A stretch of DNA of 64,000 nt from Ktedonobacter robiniae (GCF_016587375.1 NZ_BNJG01000001.1:992001-1056000), one strand, 5' to 3'. Counted from the first letter of the stretch, positions 9,256 to 18,020 are shown. Notes: a model not told the origin generated them from the sequence alone. A program made the numbers and translations.

Positions 9256-10986
9256 TTACCTTCGTTGAAGAGGAAGCAATGTAAACGTTTCAACATCGAC
9301 CAGTCCCTGGTCTGTAAGTTTTAGTGCCGGAATCACCGAGAGCGAGAGAAAGCTCAAGGTCATACAAGGGTGCGCCAGGGTACAGCCAAGCTCTGCCGCC
9401 GTGGCATCCAGGGCCTGCAACTGCCGCAAAAGTACAGAGACAGGCTCCAGCGAGACCAGCCCTCCAAGCGGCAGGGGTACCCGCGCACGCACCACGCCAT
9501 CTACCACACAGGCAAAGCCGCCGCCCATCTCTTCCAGCGCCCGCGCGGCGTGTAGCATATCCTGATCATTGGTACCCGCGATCACCAGGTTATGCGCGTC
9601 GTGAGCCACGCTCGAGGCCAGGGCACCGCGCTTGAGCCCCAGGCCCTTCACCAGCCCCACCCCAACGCGACCGCTGGCATGATGCCGCTCGACAACCGCC
9701 AGTTTGAGCAGATCCCGCGCTGGATCGGCGATAAGCTCACCATCCAGGCACGGCGCCTCCTCTTGTAGGTGCAGTGTCGTGATCTGGTCAGGCTCAATGC
9801 CAATGACTTCGACCTTCCCGGGCTGGCCCGGAAGCTTGAAGTTGTCAAGCGTGAGATTACCAATATGGATGGTATTAGGAGCTTCTTGCATCTGTGCGCC
9901 ACCAGCGGGAACCGTAAGCTTACCCGCGCATGCCACCATTTTACCATCTTTATAGACCGACCCGACGTTAAAGGTCTTCAGATCATCGAGCACCACCATA
10001 TCGGCGACGAAGCCGGGGGCCAGCGCCCCGCGATCATACAGGCGGAAATATTGCGCCGTATTATAGGATGCCAGGCGAATGGCCTCCACAGGCTCCAGAC
10101 CCAATTCGATGGCGCGCCGCACCATGGAATCGATATGTCCGCGCGCGACCAGATCCTGCGGATCGCGATCATCGGTTACAAAGAAGACGCGTGGCGGGTG
10201 CAATTCATGTACCAGGGGCAACAGCGCTTCGAGATTGCGCGCCGCCGAGCCTTCACGAATCATCAACCACATGCCGAGGCGGATACGCTCGCGGGCCTCC
10301 TCCAGTGTCGTGCATTCGTGGTCGGAGTGTACGCCAGCGGCGGCATAGGCGCTCAAATCCTTGCCACGTAGTCCTGGTGCGTGGCCATCTACCACCTGCC
10401 CATGCCGATGCGTCGCCTCAATCTTGGCGAGGACCTGCTCGTCCTGCGTCAGCACTCCTGGCATATTCATCATCTCCGCCAGGCCAAGAACGCGCTCATG
10501 TGAGAGCAAGGGCAGGAGGTCTTCAGCACGCATCACCTTATAGGGGCTTTCATAGCTCGAGGCAGGGACGCATGAAGAGAGCAGCACATAGCTGGTAAGC
10601 GGAAGATCCTTTCCGGCATCGAGCACATACTCGATGCCCTCGCGCCCCAGGACATTGGCGAACTCGTGTGGATCGAGCATCACCGCCGTCACACCACGTG
10701 GAACAACCAGGCGCGCGAACTCGGAGAGTTGGAGCATCGTACTCTCGATATGCATATGTCCATCGATCAGGCCAGGCGCGAGCCAGCGCCCCTCCAGATC
10801 ACGCTCTTCTTTTGCTTGATAGCCTGATCCAGGGGCAGCAATACCCGCGATATATCCATCGGCCAGAACCACGTCGGCCAGATAGCACTCCCCGCTGCAC
10901 ACATTCACCAGGCGCGCATTGCGCAACAAAAGATCCCCGGACTGCTCTCCCCGCGCGACCTGGATACGGCGCCGCAAATTCTCCAT
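9256..10986 (-). CDS. ade: Adenine deaminase
   Basis: 576 residues, the usual length of bacterial Ade. It converts adenine to hypoxanthine and ammonia using a dinuclear metal site of the amidohydrolase superfamily. Visible marks are LAPGLIDGHMHIEST (metal histidines), VMLDPHEFANVLG, SSCVPASSYE, the DGHAPG segment, HSDHECTT and the C-terminal AHDAHNLVIAGTNDQDM. It is first in the operon with the two molybdo-dehydrogenase genes, which fits adenine to hypoxanthine to xanthine and urate. I see no purine riboswitch in its 5' region. Confidence 0.92.
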   Translation of the reverse strand: MENLRRRIQVARGEQSGDLLLRNARLVNVCSGECYLADVVLADGYIAGIAAPGSGYQAKEERDLEGRWLAPGLIDGHMHIESTMLQLSEFARLVVPRGVTAVMLDPHEFANVLGREGIEYVLDAGKDLPLTSYVLLSSCVPASSYESPYKVMRAEDLLPLLSHERVLGLAEMMNMPGVLTQDEQVLAKIEATHRHGQVVDGHAPGLRGKDLSAYAAAGVHSDHECTTLEEARERIRLGMWLMIREGSAARNLEALLPLVHELHPPRVFFVTDDRDPQDLVARGHIDSMVRRAIELGLEPVEAIRLASYNTAQYFRLYDRGALAPGFVADMVVLDDLKTFNVGSVYKDGKMVACAGKLTVPAGGAQMQEAPNTIHIGNLTLDNFKLPGQPGKVEVIGIEPDQITTLHLQEEAPCLDGELIADPARDLLKLAVVERHHASGRVGVGLVKGLGLKRGALASSVAHDAHNLVIAGTNDQDMLHAARALEEMGGGFACVVDGVVRARVPLPLGGLVSLEPVSVLLRQLQALDATAAELGCTLAHPCMTLSFLSLSVIPALKLTDQGLVDVETFTLLPLQRR

Positions 10987-11261
10987 ACCACATCCCTCAT
11001 CGACAATGACAAAACGACGATATTTTTAGAACTCAGTAGCAGATTTTAGCACATGAAGAGGCCATTCATATAATTTGTCAGTGTACATCACCATTATGGG
11101 TAAGCCAACGGATTGGTAGGCTCCATCGTATTAGTAGTAACGAGGTGGTAGCCCGCTACTTGTGTACGCGGTTACTGTACCACACCATCAAAGACTGGAA
11201 AAGCAACGTGCACACAGCGTTTAGTCATCTTGTAAAAGGTCCAGAAAGGATCGAAGAGATC

Positions 11262-11489
11262 ATGAGTAATTCGACATCGTCCTCACTGGCCAAGATCGCC
11301 GCCCTTATAGGCGGGGCCACGGTTGGTGTGCTGATCGCCAACTGGCTCGATGAACAACTCTTATCGCGTGCGCGCAAGCGCTCAGACTATGACCGCACCC
11401 GCTACGAGCAGGGACTGGGACCAATCGCCGTTACACCACGCGCAATGGAGCCTGGCACCGCCGAAGAGATGTCAGACAACAACCTATGA
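11262..11489 (+). CDS. Small membrane-associated protein of unknown function
   Basis: 75 residues. Near the N-terminus a glycine-rich hydrophobic stretch (AKIAALIGGATVGVLIANWL) looks like one membrane span or a glycine-zipper hairpin. A basic, tyrosine- and arginine-rich tail follows. I chose the ATG at 11262 because AAAGGATCGAAGAG precedes it; the frame is open upstream to 11145 without a better start. The stop lies 17 nt before the next ATG, so it is probably co-transcribed with the URO-D family gene. I do not recognise the family. Confidence 0.6.
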   Translation: MSNSTSSSLAKIAALIGGATVGVLIANWLDEQLLSRARKRSDYDRTRYEQGLGPIAVTPRAMEPGTAEEMSDNNL

Positions 11490-11506
11490 ATAGGAAGGGA
11501 GACGCC

Positions 11507-12460
11507 ATGAGCAGCATGACCCCTGGAGAACGTGTTCGCGCCGCGGTGGCAGGCGAAGAGGTGGATCGTGTGCCACTTTGCTTCTGGCACCACTTTCGGC
11601 CTGAGGGATCTGGCACACGCCTGGCCGAATTGACCAAGCACTTTTTTGTCGACACCTTTAAGCTAGATATCGCGAAGATCATGCCCGATCTCCCCTATCC
11701 AGCACCAGACACGGGACAGATAACGGTCGAGCAGATGCGCTTCTTGCCTCGCCTGGACCTGGATATGCCGAGCTTTCGTGAACAGGTCACCTGTGTGCGT
11801 ACTCTGCGCGGGATGCTGGGTGATGACTATCCCATCCTGCTCACCCTCTTTAGCCCACTGACCTATGCCATACGCTTCCTGGGTAAAGAGCAGGCACTGG
11901 CAGCAGCTAAAAACCAGCCTGACCTGCTTGGCGAGGGCCTGGGGACAATAGCGGCCAACCTGCATAAACTGATGGAGGCGGCGCTTGAGGCGGGTGCCAG
12001 TGGCATCTTCTTCTCATGTATGGGCGCGACCACGGCCGATCTGACCCTGGATGAGTATGCGGCAGTTGGCTATCCCTATGACATACAGGCCTTGCACGGC
12101 GCCAATGGCGGCTGGCTCAATACCATCCATATCCACGCTGATCCAAACCAGGGTACGGACCAGATCTACTTTGAGTTCTTTGACCGCTATCCCGCGCAGG
12201 TTCTGAGTTGGAGTGATCGCCTGACGGGTCCCAACCTGGAGGAGGCGCGAACCCTGACCGAGAAGTGTCTGATGGGTGGACTCTTTGAGCGCGGCCCCCT
12301 GACACATGGTAGCGAGACCGAGATTGAGAACGAAATGCTCTCCGCCATCATCCAGACCAAAGGACACAAATTGATCCTCGCCAACGGCTGCTCCATCCCT
12401 GATGACACTCCCGAGCAGTGGCTACATACAGCACGCAAACTCATCGACAATCCCCGTTAA
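11507..12460 (+). CDS. Uroporphyrinogen decarboxylase (URO-D) family protein
   Basis: 317 residues of the URO-D TIM-barrel superfamily: TPGERVRAAVAGEEVDRVP at the start, a GASGIFFSC strand and a C-terminal LANGCSIPDDTPEQW loop. The superfamily holds both heme-pathway decarboxylases (HemE) and corrinoid or cobalamin methyltransferases such as MtaA/CmuA. The canonical HemE N-terminal arginine signature is not evident, and no other heme gene lies nearby, so I leave the activity open. The ATG at 11507 follows AGGAAGGGA; an ATG at 11486 lacks such a site. Confidence 0.8.
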   Translation: MSSMTPGERVRAAVAGEEVDRVPLCFWHHFRPEGSGTRLAELTKHFFVDTFKLDIAKIMPDLPYPAPDTGQITVEQMRFLPRLDLDMPSFREQVTCVRTLRGMLGDDYPILLTLFSPLTYAIRFLGKEQALAAAKNQPDLLGEGLGTIAANLHKLMEAALEAGASGIFFSCMGATTADLTLDEYAAVGYPYDIQALHGANGGWLNTIHIHADPNQGTDQIYFEFFDRYPAQVLSWSDRLTGPNLEEARTLTEKCLMGGLFERGPLTHGSETEIENEMLSAIIQTKGHKLILANGCSIPDDTPEQWLHTARKLIDNPR

Positions 12461-12466
12461 TGGAAC

Positions 12467-12523
12467 GGTAGGATGTGTGCATGGGCAACGGGCTTTGTCC
12501 GTTGCCCATGCACACATCCTACC
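12467..12523. terminator. Long perfect hairpin between convergent genes
   Basis: A 25-bp perfect stem starting GGTAGGATGTGTGCATGGGC encloses a 7-nt loop. It begins 7 nt past the URO-D stop and ends 10 nt before the aminotransferase stop, so it serves both strands. Confidence 0.85.
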
Positions 12524-12532
12524 ATCCTATTT

Positions 12533-13975
12533 CTAGGCGAAAGCGGCCCAGGGATTGGAGGGGTAGAGAGACATAGCAGAGAAGGGCATAGGCTCGCTAT
12601 CAGCAGCGGGGAGAGGCGTCACCACACGACTACGTAGCGAGCGCAGCGTATCTTCCAGACGATCAAGAATCGTGTCGATCTCGCGATAGCTGATAATCAG
12701 TGGAGGTTCGACGCGAATCACGCGTGAGTTATTGAGCGTCCCCGAAATGAGCACGCCGCGCTTGAAGAGACCCGACGCCACGGCATAGCCGGTCTCATCA
12801 TTGACAAAATGCTGGCCGAGCAAGAGACCCTTACCGCTGATCCCGCGATAGATATCGCTGTAACGCTCGGCGAGGCCCTCCAACTGGCGCTTGAAGTAGG
12901 CCCCCTTCTCCGCGGCCTGCTCAACGATGCCCTCCTCAAGGGTCACATTGATCGCAGCAAGCGCGGCGGCACATGCCAGGGGGTTGCCACCTGTGGTTGA
13001 AGTATGGATGAAAGGATTTTCGTTGAAGACCTGCCAGATCTTTGGCGTCGCCATAAAGGTCCCAATGGGCATCACCCCACCACCGAGCGCCTTGGCGGAA
13101 GTAATAATATCTGGCGCGACATTCCAGTGCTCAACACCCCAGAACTTGCCTGTCCGTCCCATGCCGGTCTGCACTTCATCCGCAATCAAAAGCACTTCAT
13201 ATTCGTCACAGATGCGGCGCAGGCTCGGCCAGAAGTCATCGGGGGGCACAATCGCACCCGCCTCGCCCTGAATGGGTTCCATCACAACGGCGGCGATATC
13301 GTTGCCCACTTCCCGCGCGATGCGGAGCTGCTGCTCGACGGCCTGGGCATCGCCATAGGGGACATGATAGACATTGGGGTGGAGCGGGAGCGCGGGTCGT
13401 CTGAAGACCGCTTTCCCTGTCAGCGCAAGCGAGCCGGCCGTCTTACCATGGAAGCCATGGACCGCGGCGATAAAGCCACTCTTGCCCGTATACAGTTTGG
13501 CAAGCTTCATCGCGCCCTCAACGGCCTCGGTTCCACTCCCGACAAAGAAGCTATACTGGATATCGCCCGGCGTAACCTCTGCCAGCAGGTGCGCCAGCAT
13601 GCCACGCAGCGGATCAAGCAATTCCTGCGTGGGCAGGGCACTCTTGCCCAGTTGCGCCTGGACCGCGGCAATAACTTTTGGATGCGACCAGCCCAGGTTG
13701 AAAATGCCAAAGCCACCCAGGCAATCAATAAACTCGCGCCCCAACACATCTTTAAAGGTGGCGCCCCGCCCATTCCACTCCACCGCGGCCACATCTTCGG
13801 CCTCCGCGACCGATTTGCGGTATTCAATAAAACCGCTATTGTAATACTTCGCAAAGTTCTCGACCGTGGTCTCGATCAACCACCGGGCCTCTTTGCGCTC
13901 AAGTTGAGGTTTTTGTACCACATCGAGATAGCGACGTGAAACATTTAAAGCCTTAAGTAAACTACCATCACTCAT
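12533..13975 (-). CDS. Class III PLP aminotransferase, putrescine aminotransferase type
   Basis: 480 residues. Fold-type I, class III motifs: SFFVGSGTEAVEGAMKLAK (phosphate site), AAVHGFHGKTAGSLALTGK, VVMEPIQGEAGAIVPP, LIADEVQTGMGRTG (cofactor Asp) and TSAKALGGGVMPIG (Schiff-base Lys). The long N-terminal part with FAKYYNSGFIEYRKS and the EPPLIISYREID end are closest to putrescine aminotransferases (PatA/YgjG) among family members I know, rather than ornithine or acetylornithine enzymes. Start at 13975 follows GAAAGGA. A putrescine role is inference from sequence style. Confidence 0.82.
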   Translation of the reverse strand: MSDGSLLKALNVSRRYLDVVQKPQLERKEARWLIETTVENFAKYYNSGFIEYRKSVAEAEDVAAVEWNGRGATFKDVLGREFIDCLGGFGIFNLGWSHPKVIAAVQAQLGKSALPTQELLDPLRGMLAHLLAEVTPGDIQYSFFVGSGTEAVEGAMKLAKLYTGKSGFIAAVHGFHGKTAGSLALTGKAVFRRPALPLHPNVYHVPYGDAQAVEQQLRIAREVGNDIAAVVMEPIQGEAGAIVPPDDFWPSLRRICDEYEVLLIADEVQTGMGRTGKFWGVEHWNVAPDIITSAKALGGGVMPIGTFMATPKIWQVFNENPFIHTSTTGGNPLACAAALAAINVTLEEGIVEQAAEKGAYFKRQLEGLAERYSDIYRGISGKGLLLGQHFVNDETGYAVASGLFKRGVLISGTLNNSRVIRVEPPLIISYREIDTILDRLEDTLRSLRSRVVTPLPAADSEPMPFSAMSLYPSNPWAAFA

Positions 13976-14274
13976 AAAAATCCTTTCGGGGAGCGCGAGC
14001 AAACGCAACCAATTCCATCCCGGGCCGCGCACCAGAAACACAACAGCGAAACAGAGACTGTTTCCTTAAGGGTTGCTTATGGAAATGGGCAATGGATATA
14101 TAATCAAGCAAGCAAGCCAGGTAGCACACGCACACATGTGCTTAGCTACACTCGCTTAATTATCGAATAGAGTAGGAGAATAGTTTCTGCTGCGGGAACC
14201 TGCATCACGGCTATAAATAGCTCTGTGTACTCAGGATTCCGAGAGATTATGTATGGGGAAAAGGCATGAAGAGC
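13976..14274. other. Intergenic region; probable left boundary zone of an integrated element
   Basis: No gene seen in these 299 nt between the aminotransferase start and the stop of the serine recombinase. Attachment cores for large serine recombinases are very short, and I could not find a convincing repeat shared with the other end (19.6-20.1 kb). Confidence 0.35.
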
Positions 14275-15825
14275 TCAGGGGTAACAGGTGGAGAGGTGCG
14301 TGACACTAGCTGCCTGCCCTTTTCTGTAGGTACTGCTCATAATCAGCTCCTGGATTTCGGGAAGATTCGCTTCGATGCGCCAAGCTAAGCCGTCCCGGCG
14401 GACGTCAGCCTTATCGACGAAGACCTTTATACCTAAGATACGCAAGAAGTCGCGTTTTTCCTGGTACGACAGATTGCCGCGGGCAGTCTTGACTGTCTTG
14501 CACCAGGCGAGGATTTTTTCAGCCTGGGCAGCTAACCGCTCGGTGCCAATCATGCCGGATTCAACCAGCATCTTTTCTTCTTGCTTTGCCTTGAGATGTG
14601 TGTATTCGTCACTAAGTAATCCTAGTATAACATCTCGCGCTACCCCTTTCAAAGCCGGGTTGGCAATATCTGCGGTGTACTGGGCGATTTTGGCTTGTGA
14701 GTTGGTGATGCTATGCTCGATAGCCGCAATTTCCCGTAAGGAGGCGGCATTGTTGGTCGCCAGCTGGATGGCCTGCTCGATCAGGGCCACGTCATCGGCC
14801 AGGCCTACCATGTAGTCCCATACTAGCGCGTCGATTTTCTCGGCATTAATGGTATTAATGTGTTTTCCCTCACTGCAAAAGTAGTTCGGCCAGCGGCTTC
14901 TTGAGGAATTAACATGCATGGTGCACTTGCATAGCTCGCACTTCACGAAACCGGCGCGCAGTAAGAAGCGTTCCGGTTCTTTGCACTGGCGGCTCGATTC
15001 CGCCCGGTTGGTGCGTAGCCGCTCCTGGTTGCGCTCAAACAGCTCTGGCTCGATAATCATGGGGTAGGTGCCTTCTGGCAGCTCGACCGCCTCAAAGGGC
15101 TTTTTGGCGCCCGGCACGTGGCGGGTAAAGGCTTGGGCGGCCTTGCCGGTACGGCGCGGGTCAGATAGTATCTGGTGGATTGCGGCACGCGTCCATTTGC
15201 GTTCAGGATGGCTTACCAGTAAGTCCCGCAGCAGCGCCCGTGGCCCTTTGCCCTGGTCAAATTCCTCATGTATCCAGCGGCAAACCACCGCCTCCGCCTC
15301 ATCTATAACGCGGTAATCCTTGGTTTGCGGGTCGTGCCATTTGTAGCCATAGAGCGGTTTCGGCCCCTCCTTAAAGATGCCCTGTTTGGCCATGCTGATG
15401 CGCCCGCTCATGGTCCTATCCATGATCTTTTCGCGTTCCATCTCGGCCACAAAGGAGAGAATCATGCGGGTAAACTTGCCCATCGGGGTGTCGTCGATCT
15501 TCTCCTTGACGCAATGCAGCGTGATCTTGTGGTGTTCCATTTCTTCCATCAGGATGGCGTTATGGACTTGTGAGCGGCTGAGGCGGTCAAGGGTACGGAT
15601 AACGACACCCTGTATGTGGCCCTCGCGGTAGCGTTCGCGGGTGAGCGCCAGCTTTTCGCGCTCGCGGTACTGGTAACCGCTCCAGACTTCGCGGTGTACC
15701 AGCCCGACGACCAGGCCGTGTTCCTGGCAGTAGGCACGCCCTACGGCTTCCTGTTCATCCAGGCTGGTATTGTCTTCCTGGGGATCGGTACTGACGCGGC
15801 AGTAGATGTCAACGATCTGCGGCAT
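14275..15825 (-). CDS. Large serine recombinase (site-specific integrase)
   Basis: 516 residues. Resolvase catalytic domain at about 1-150 with YCRVSTD (nucleophile Ser12), VIRTLDRLSRS and EMEREKIMDRT. A recombinase DNA-binding domain follows (KPLYGYKWHD ... RALLRDLLVSHPERKWTRAAIHQILSDPRRTG). A zinc ribbon (FVKCELCKCTMHVN ... YFCSEGKH) and a coiled coil (about 360-440) come next, the layout of phiC31/TP901-type integrases. It should insert or excise the surrounding element between short att sites. It is the distal gene of a leftward group whose other members are three small proteins of unknown function. Confidence 0.92.
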   Translation of the reverse strand: MPQIVDIYCRVSTDPQEDNTSLDEQEAVGRAYCQEHGLVVGLVHREVWSGYQYREREKLALTRERYREGHIQGVVIRTLDRLSRSQVHNAILMEEMEHHKITLHCVKEKIDDTPMGKFTRMILSFVAEMEREKIMDRTMSGRISMAKQGIFKEGPKPLYGYKWHDPQTKDYRVIDEAEAVVCRWIHEEFDQGKGPRALLRDLLVSHPERKWTRAAIHQILSDPRRTGKAAQAFTRHVPGAKKPFEAVELPEGTYPMIIEPELFERNQERLRTNRAESSRQCKEPERFLLRAGFVKCELCKCTMHVNSSRSRWPNYFCSEGKHINTINAEKIDALVWDYMVGLADDVALIEQAIQLATNNAASLREIAAIEHSITNSQAKIAQYTADIANPALKGVARDVILGLLSDEYTHLKAKQEEKMLVESGMIGTERLAAQAEKILAWCKTVKTARGNLSYQEKRDFLRILGIKVFVDKADVRRDGLAWRIEANLPEIQELIMSSTYRKGQAASVTHLSTCYP

Positions 15826-15900
15826 AGCGGTAAATCCCTTTCTGGCGAACTGGGGCGGCCATAATCCAAGCCGCCCCTACGGAAAAACGTTGGTCGGTGC

Positions 15901-16104
15901 CTAGTTTTGGATGTAGAGTCCGAACAAAAAGCCGACGTTATACGCCAGGCGTTGTGACTCGTCGGCCATAAAGTCGCGGATAAAGGTCACTAACTCAATA
16001 TCCGTGATTGGCCGGGTGTCGCGGTAGATAGCCTGCTGTCCGGCCTGAAAACCGGCGCGTACCTCAGGGTGCTCCAGATTGAACGGTAGTTGCAAGGTGG
16101 TCAC
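15901..16104 (-). CDS. Small hypothetical protein of the integrated element
   Basis: 67 residues, no recognised domain. The middle is alpha-helical and acidic (GFQAGQQAIYRDTRPITDIELVTFIRDFMADES) and the end is hydrophobic and aromatic (YNVGFLFGLYIQN). Its ATG overlaps the stop of the upstream membrane-protein gene by 4 nt, and the recombinase starts 75 nt downstream. Translational coupling and position suggest a helper role in the element, but nothing in the sequence proves it. Confidence 0.55.
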   Translation of the reverse strand: MTTLQLPFNLEHPEVRAGFQAGQQAIYRDTRPITDIELVTFIRDFMADESQRLAYNVGFLFGLYIQN

Positions 16105-16724
16105 TTCGTCACCTCCGGTGGTTGCTTGCTGAAACGATCGTCTTTCGTGCCGTACAGGGTGACACCGATGGGGCTGCCCTCGGTGCCAACGGTCACATCG
16201 GGTATACCATCGCTGTTGACATCCCGCGTCTCAAACACCACCACGGCGTTATCTGTCGCGGATTGCAGCATAAAGGTTTGGGCTTTCTCGGGGTGTCCTT
16301 CGGGGATGTCGTACACGGTCACAAAGCCCCGGTAGACTTCACCGACAAAGTAATGCCCTGACTGGTCATACTGCGCGATGTGGCTATCTCCAAAGTGCCA
16401 CTGGGTTTGGAGGCCATTCCAGAACGGTAACAGCACATTGATGGTGAACATGAGCAACAATAAGCCGATGAACAAACCGCCGCCGATAGGTAACAGTACG
16501 CCGCCTTTCCGGGGCGCTGGCTCGGGTGCGTCCTCGGTACGCGGCGGCTCGTGCCGCTGCAAGTCTTTCTTCTTCATAAACTGCACCTGCCGGGGGTCGT
16601 AGCTCGGTGCGTCTTCTACGAGGACGTAGCCATTCGTGGCGAACTGGGCGCTCGTCAGCTTCGGCTTTTTCTTGTGCGGCCGTGGCGGTGGACCAGGCAA
16701 TTCGCGAACCGGTCGGTAGGTCAT
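16101..16724 (-). CDS. Single-pass membrane protein with calcium-loop-like repeat (integrated element)
   Basis: 207 residues. A basic, Pro-rich cytoplasmic N-terminus (PPPRPHKKKPK) is followed by one membrane span at about 75-102 (PIGGGLFIGLLLLMFTINVL). The outside domain of about 105 residues carries VNSDGIPDVTVG, which resembles the Asp-rich loops of FG-GAP/VCBS or dockerin-like calcium sites. It is second in a group of three small genes before the recombinase (2-nt gap upstream, 4-nt overlap downstream). No named family recognised. Confidence 0.6.
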   Translation of the reverse strand: MTYRPVRELPGPPPRPHKKKPKLTSAQFATNGYVLVEDAPSYDPRQVQFMKKKDLQRHEPPRTEDAPEPAPRKGGVLLPIGGGLFIGLLLLMFTINVLLPFWNGLQTQWHFGDSHIAQYDQSGHYFVGEVYRGFVTVYDIPEGHPEKAQTFMLQSATDNAVVVFETRDVNSDGIPDVTVGTEGSPIGVTLYGTKDDRFSKQPPEVTK

Positions 16725-16726
16725 GG

Positions 16727-16933
16727 CTACACCTGCCTTCCCTGGATAATGCGGCTGGCTTCCTCGGCCGTAAGCAATCCATCTACATATTGCTGGTTTA
16801 CGGGGTCGATCAGGGCGGGTTCTTCATGGCACCCGCACGTTGGGTCGGCGCAGAATTGCTGCGTCGCTGTGTGCTGCGGTTCGTCCAGAACTGGGATAAC
16901 CGGCACAAAGTTGTCGCCGTAGGGTTGCAGCAT
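16727..16933 (-). CDS. Small Cys-rich hypothetical protein of the integrated element
   Basis: 68 residues. A central CADPTCGCHE cluster could bind zinc. The C-terminus (YVDGLLTAEEASRIIQG) is a short amphipathic helix pair. First gene of the leftward group, 2 nt ahead of the membrane-protein gene, and facing away from the excisionase-like gene across a palindrome-rich control region. Confidence 0.55.
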   Translation of the reverse strand: MLQPYGDNFVPVIPVLDEPQHTATQQFCADPTCGCHEEPALIDPVNQQYVDGLLTAEEASRIIQGRQV

Positions 16934-17008
16934 AGTGGCTGCTCCTTTCTGTTACCAGAACAGGCTCCCGGCGCGTTATTACCTATGGAGCCTTAACGGG
17001 TCTTCAAG

Positions 17009-17052
17009 AAAAGGAACATTCGGCCGGGTGGAATCGTCGGAATGTTCCTTTT
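17009..17052. terminator. Hairpin with U-tracts on both sides
   Basis: AAAAGGAACATTC pairs with GAATGTTCCTTTT around an 18-nt loop. It lies between the divergent leftward group and the excisionase-like gene, so it may block read-through or act in leader control of either unit. Confidence 0.55.
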
Positions 17053-17054
17053 TG

Positions 17055-17145
17055 CTGTACATTGTACAGTCTTTCTTTAGTATAATACGGTATTCTCCGG
17101 TTTGTCCAGGGTATGGACTAGTATGTATTGTTTGCGATACAATAC
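17055..17145. promoter_or_regulatory. Divergent control region with three operator-like palindromes and a TATAAT box
   Basis: CTGTACATTGTACAG (17055-17069) is a perfect 7+1+7 palindrome. TATAAT (17081-17086) reads toward the excisionase-like gene. GTCCA-5-TGGAC (17104-17118) and GTATTGT-7-ACAATAC (17125-17145) are further inverted repeats before the start codon. The layout suggests repressor control of the element, perhaps by the HTH protein itself. Confidence 0.5.
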
Positions 17146-17173
17146 TGCCTAAAAGCGAGGGAGTTCTGCACCA

Positions 17174-17356
17174 ATGGATGACCCGTATCTGACGACTAGG
17201 CAGGTCGGTGAAATATTGCAAGTGACCGAGGAAACGGTGATGGGGTACATACGCCGCAAGCGTGACCCATTGCCGGCCAGCAAGCCGGGGAAAGCCTGGC
17301 GTATTTTACGGAGTGACCTTGACGCCTGGATGAAACGGCAGCGGCCGAAGGAATAA
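17174..17356 (+). CDS. Excisionase-family helix-turn-helix protein
   Basis: 60 residues, matching the HTH_17/excisionase type: YLTTRQVGEILQVTEETVMGYIRRK ... LPASKPGKAWRILRSDLDAWM. The first helices form a winged MerR-like HTH and the WRILRSDLDAWM strand-helix is the usual ending. In integrated elements such proteins direct excision or repress the element's promoters. It faces away from the recombinase group across a palindrome-rich region, which fits a Xis/repressor role. Confidence 0.75.
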   Translation: MDDPYLTTRQVGEILQVTEETVMGYIRRKRDPLPASKPGKAWRILRSDLDAWMKRQRPKE

Positions 17357-17504
17357 TATTTTGAGCATAAAAAGAGGGGGATGGTACTCTGCCATTCCCC
17401 TTAATCGTGTCCGCCCTCGCTGTTAAAAATGAAGATGTCCACCGTTATTACTTGTAGAACTAACTACTTCATCTCTTGTGTGGTAATACAGAAAGGAAAC
17501 ATCT

Positions 17505-17996
17505 ATGAAACCTTGGTTTCTTGCTGGCAGCCATCCGCAGGACTATGCGATCAGTACCGAATTGGTTGACGGCAAACAGTGCGGCCGTCTCGCAAGCACC
17601 GCCAGCCAGCCGGGCGGCTTCGGCACGCTGATGCAGGGCTTCAAAGCGGATGTGTACCACGGCAAACGGATGCGGCTGACGGGCACGGTGAAAACCATTG
17701 ATGTGCACTCCTGGGCCGGACTGTGGATGCGGGTTGATCCGACACGCGATGAGCCGTTGGCCTTTGATAACATGCGGGACCGGCCACTGTCCGGCACAAC
17801 CGACTGGCAGACGTATGAAGTCGTGCTGGATGTGCCAGTGAATGCTACGAGAATTGCCTTTGGCATCCTCCTGCGTGGGAGTGGTCAGGTATGGCTCAGC
17901 GAGGTGCGGTTTGAGGAGGTCGATGATACGGTGCTAGTGACCGCCAACAGTAAAGCAGCGGACCGGCCGGGCAATTTGGACTTTAGCGCCGCGTAG
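17505..17996 (+). CDS. Beta-sandwich domain protein of unknown function (AraC-associated type)
   Basis: 163 residues, almost wholly beta: GFGTLMQGFKADVYHGKRMRLTG, WAGLWMRVD, LAFDNMRDRPLSGTTDWQTYEVVLDVP and IAFGILLRGSGQVWLSEVRFEEV. The WAGLWMRVD / TDWQ / GQVWLSEVRFE pattern is that of a carbohydrate-binding-like jelly roll that I associate with the end of some AraC-type regulators and with stand-alone proteins. No signal peptide or DNA-binding part is present here. It may be cargo of the element; ligand unknown. Confidence 0.6.
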   Translation: MKPWFLAGSHPQDYAISTELVDGKQCGRLASTASQPGGFGTLMQGFKADVYHGKRMRLTGTVKTIDVHSWAGLWMRVDPTRDEPLAFDNMRDRPLSGTTDWQTYEVVLDVPVNATRIAFGILLRGSGQVWLSEVRFEEVDDTVLVTANSKAADRPGNLDFSAA

Positions 17997-18020
17997 GAAA
18001 GACATCGTCGTAGAATGTTT

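Noticed and set aside
10987..11144. Purine riboswitch ahead of adenine deaminase
   Set aside because: No conserved TATAAT-N-GG three-way junction pattern or kissing loops were found in the leader.
13004..13939. 311-codon plus-strand frame inside the aminotransferase gene
   Set aside because: Antisense shadow; the minus-strand frame has complete class III aminotransferase motifs.
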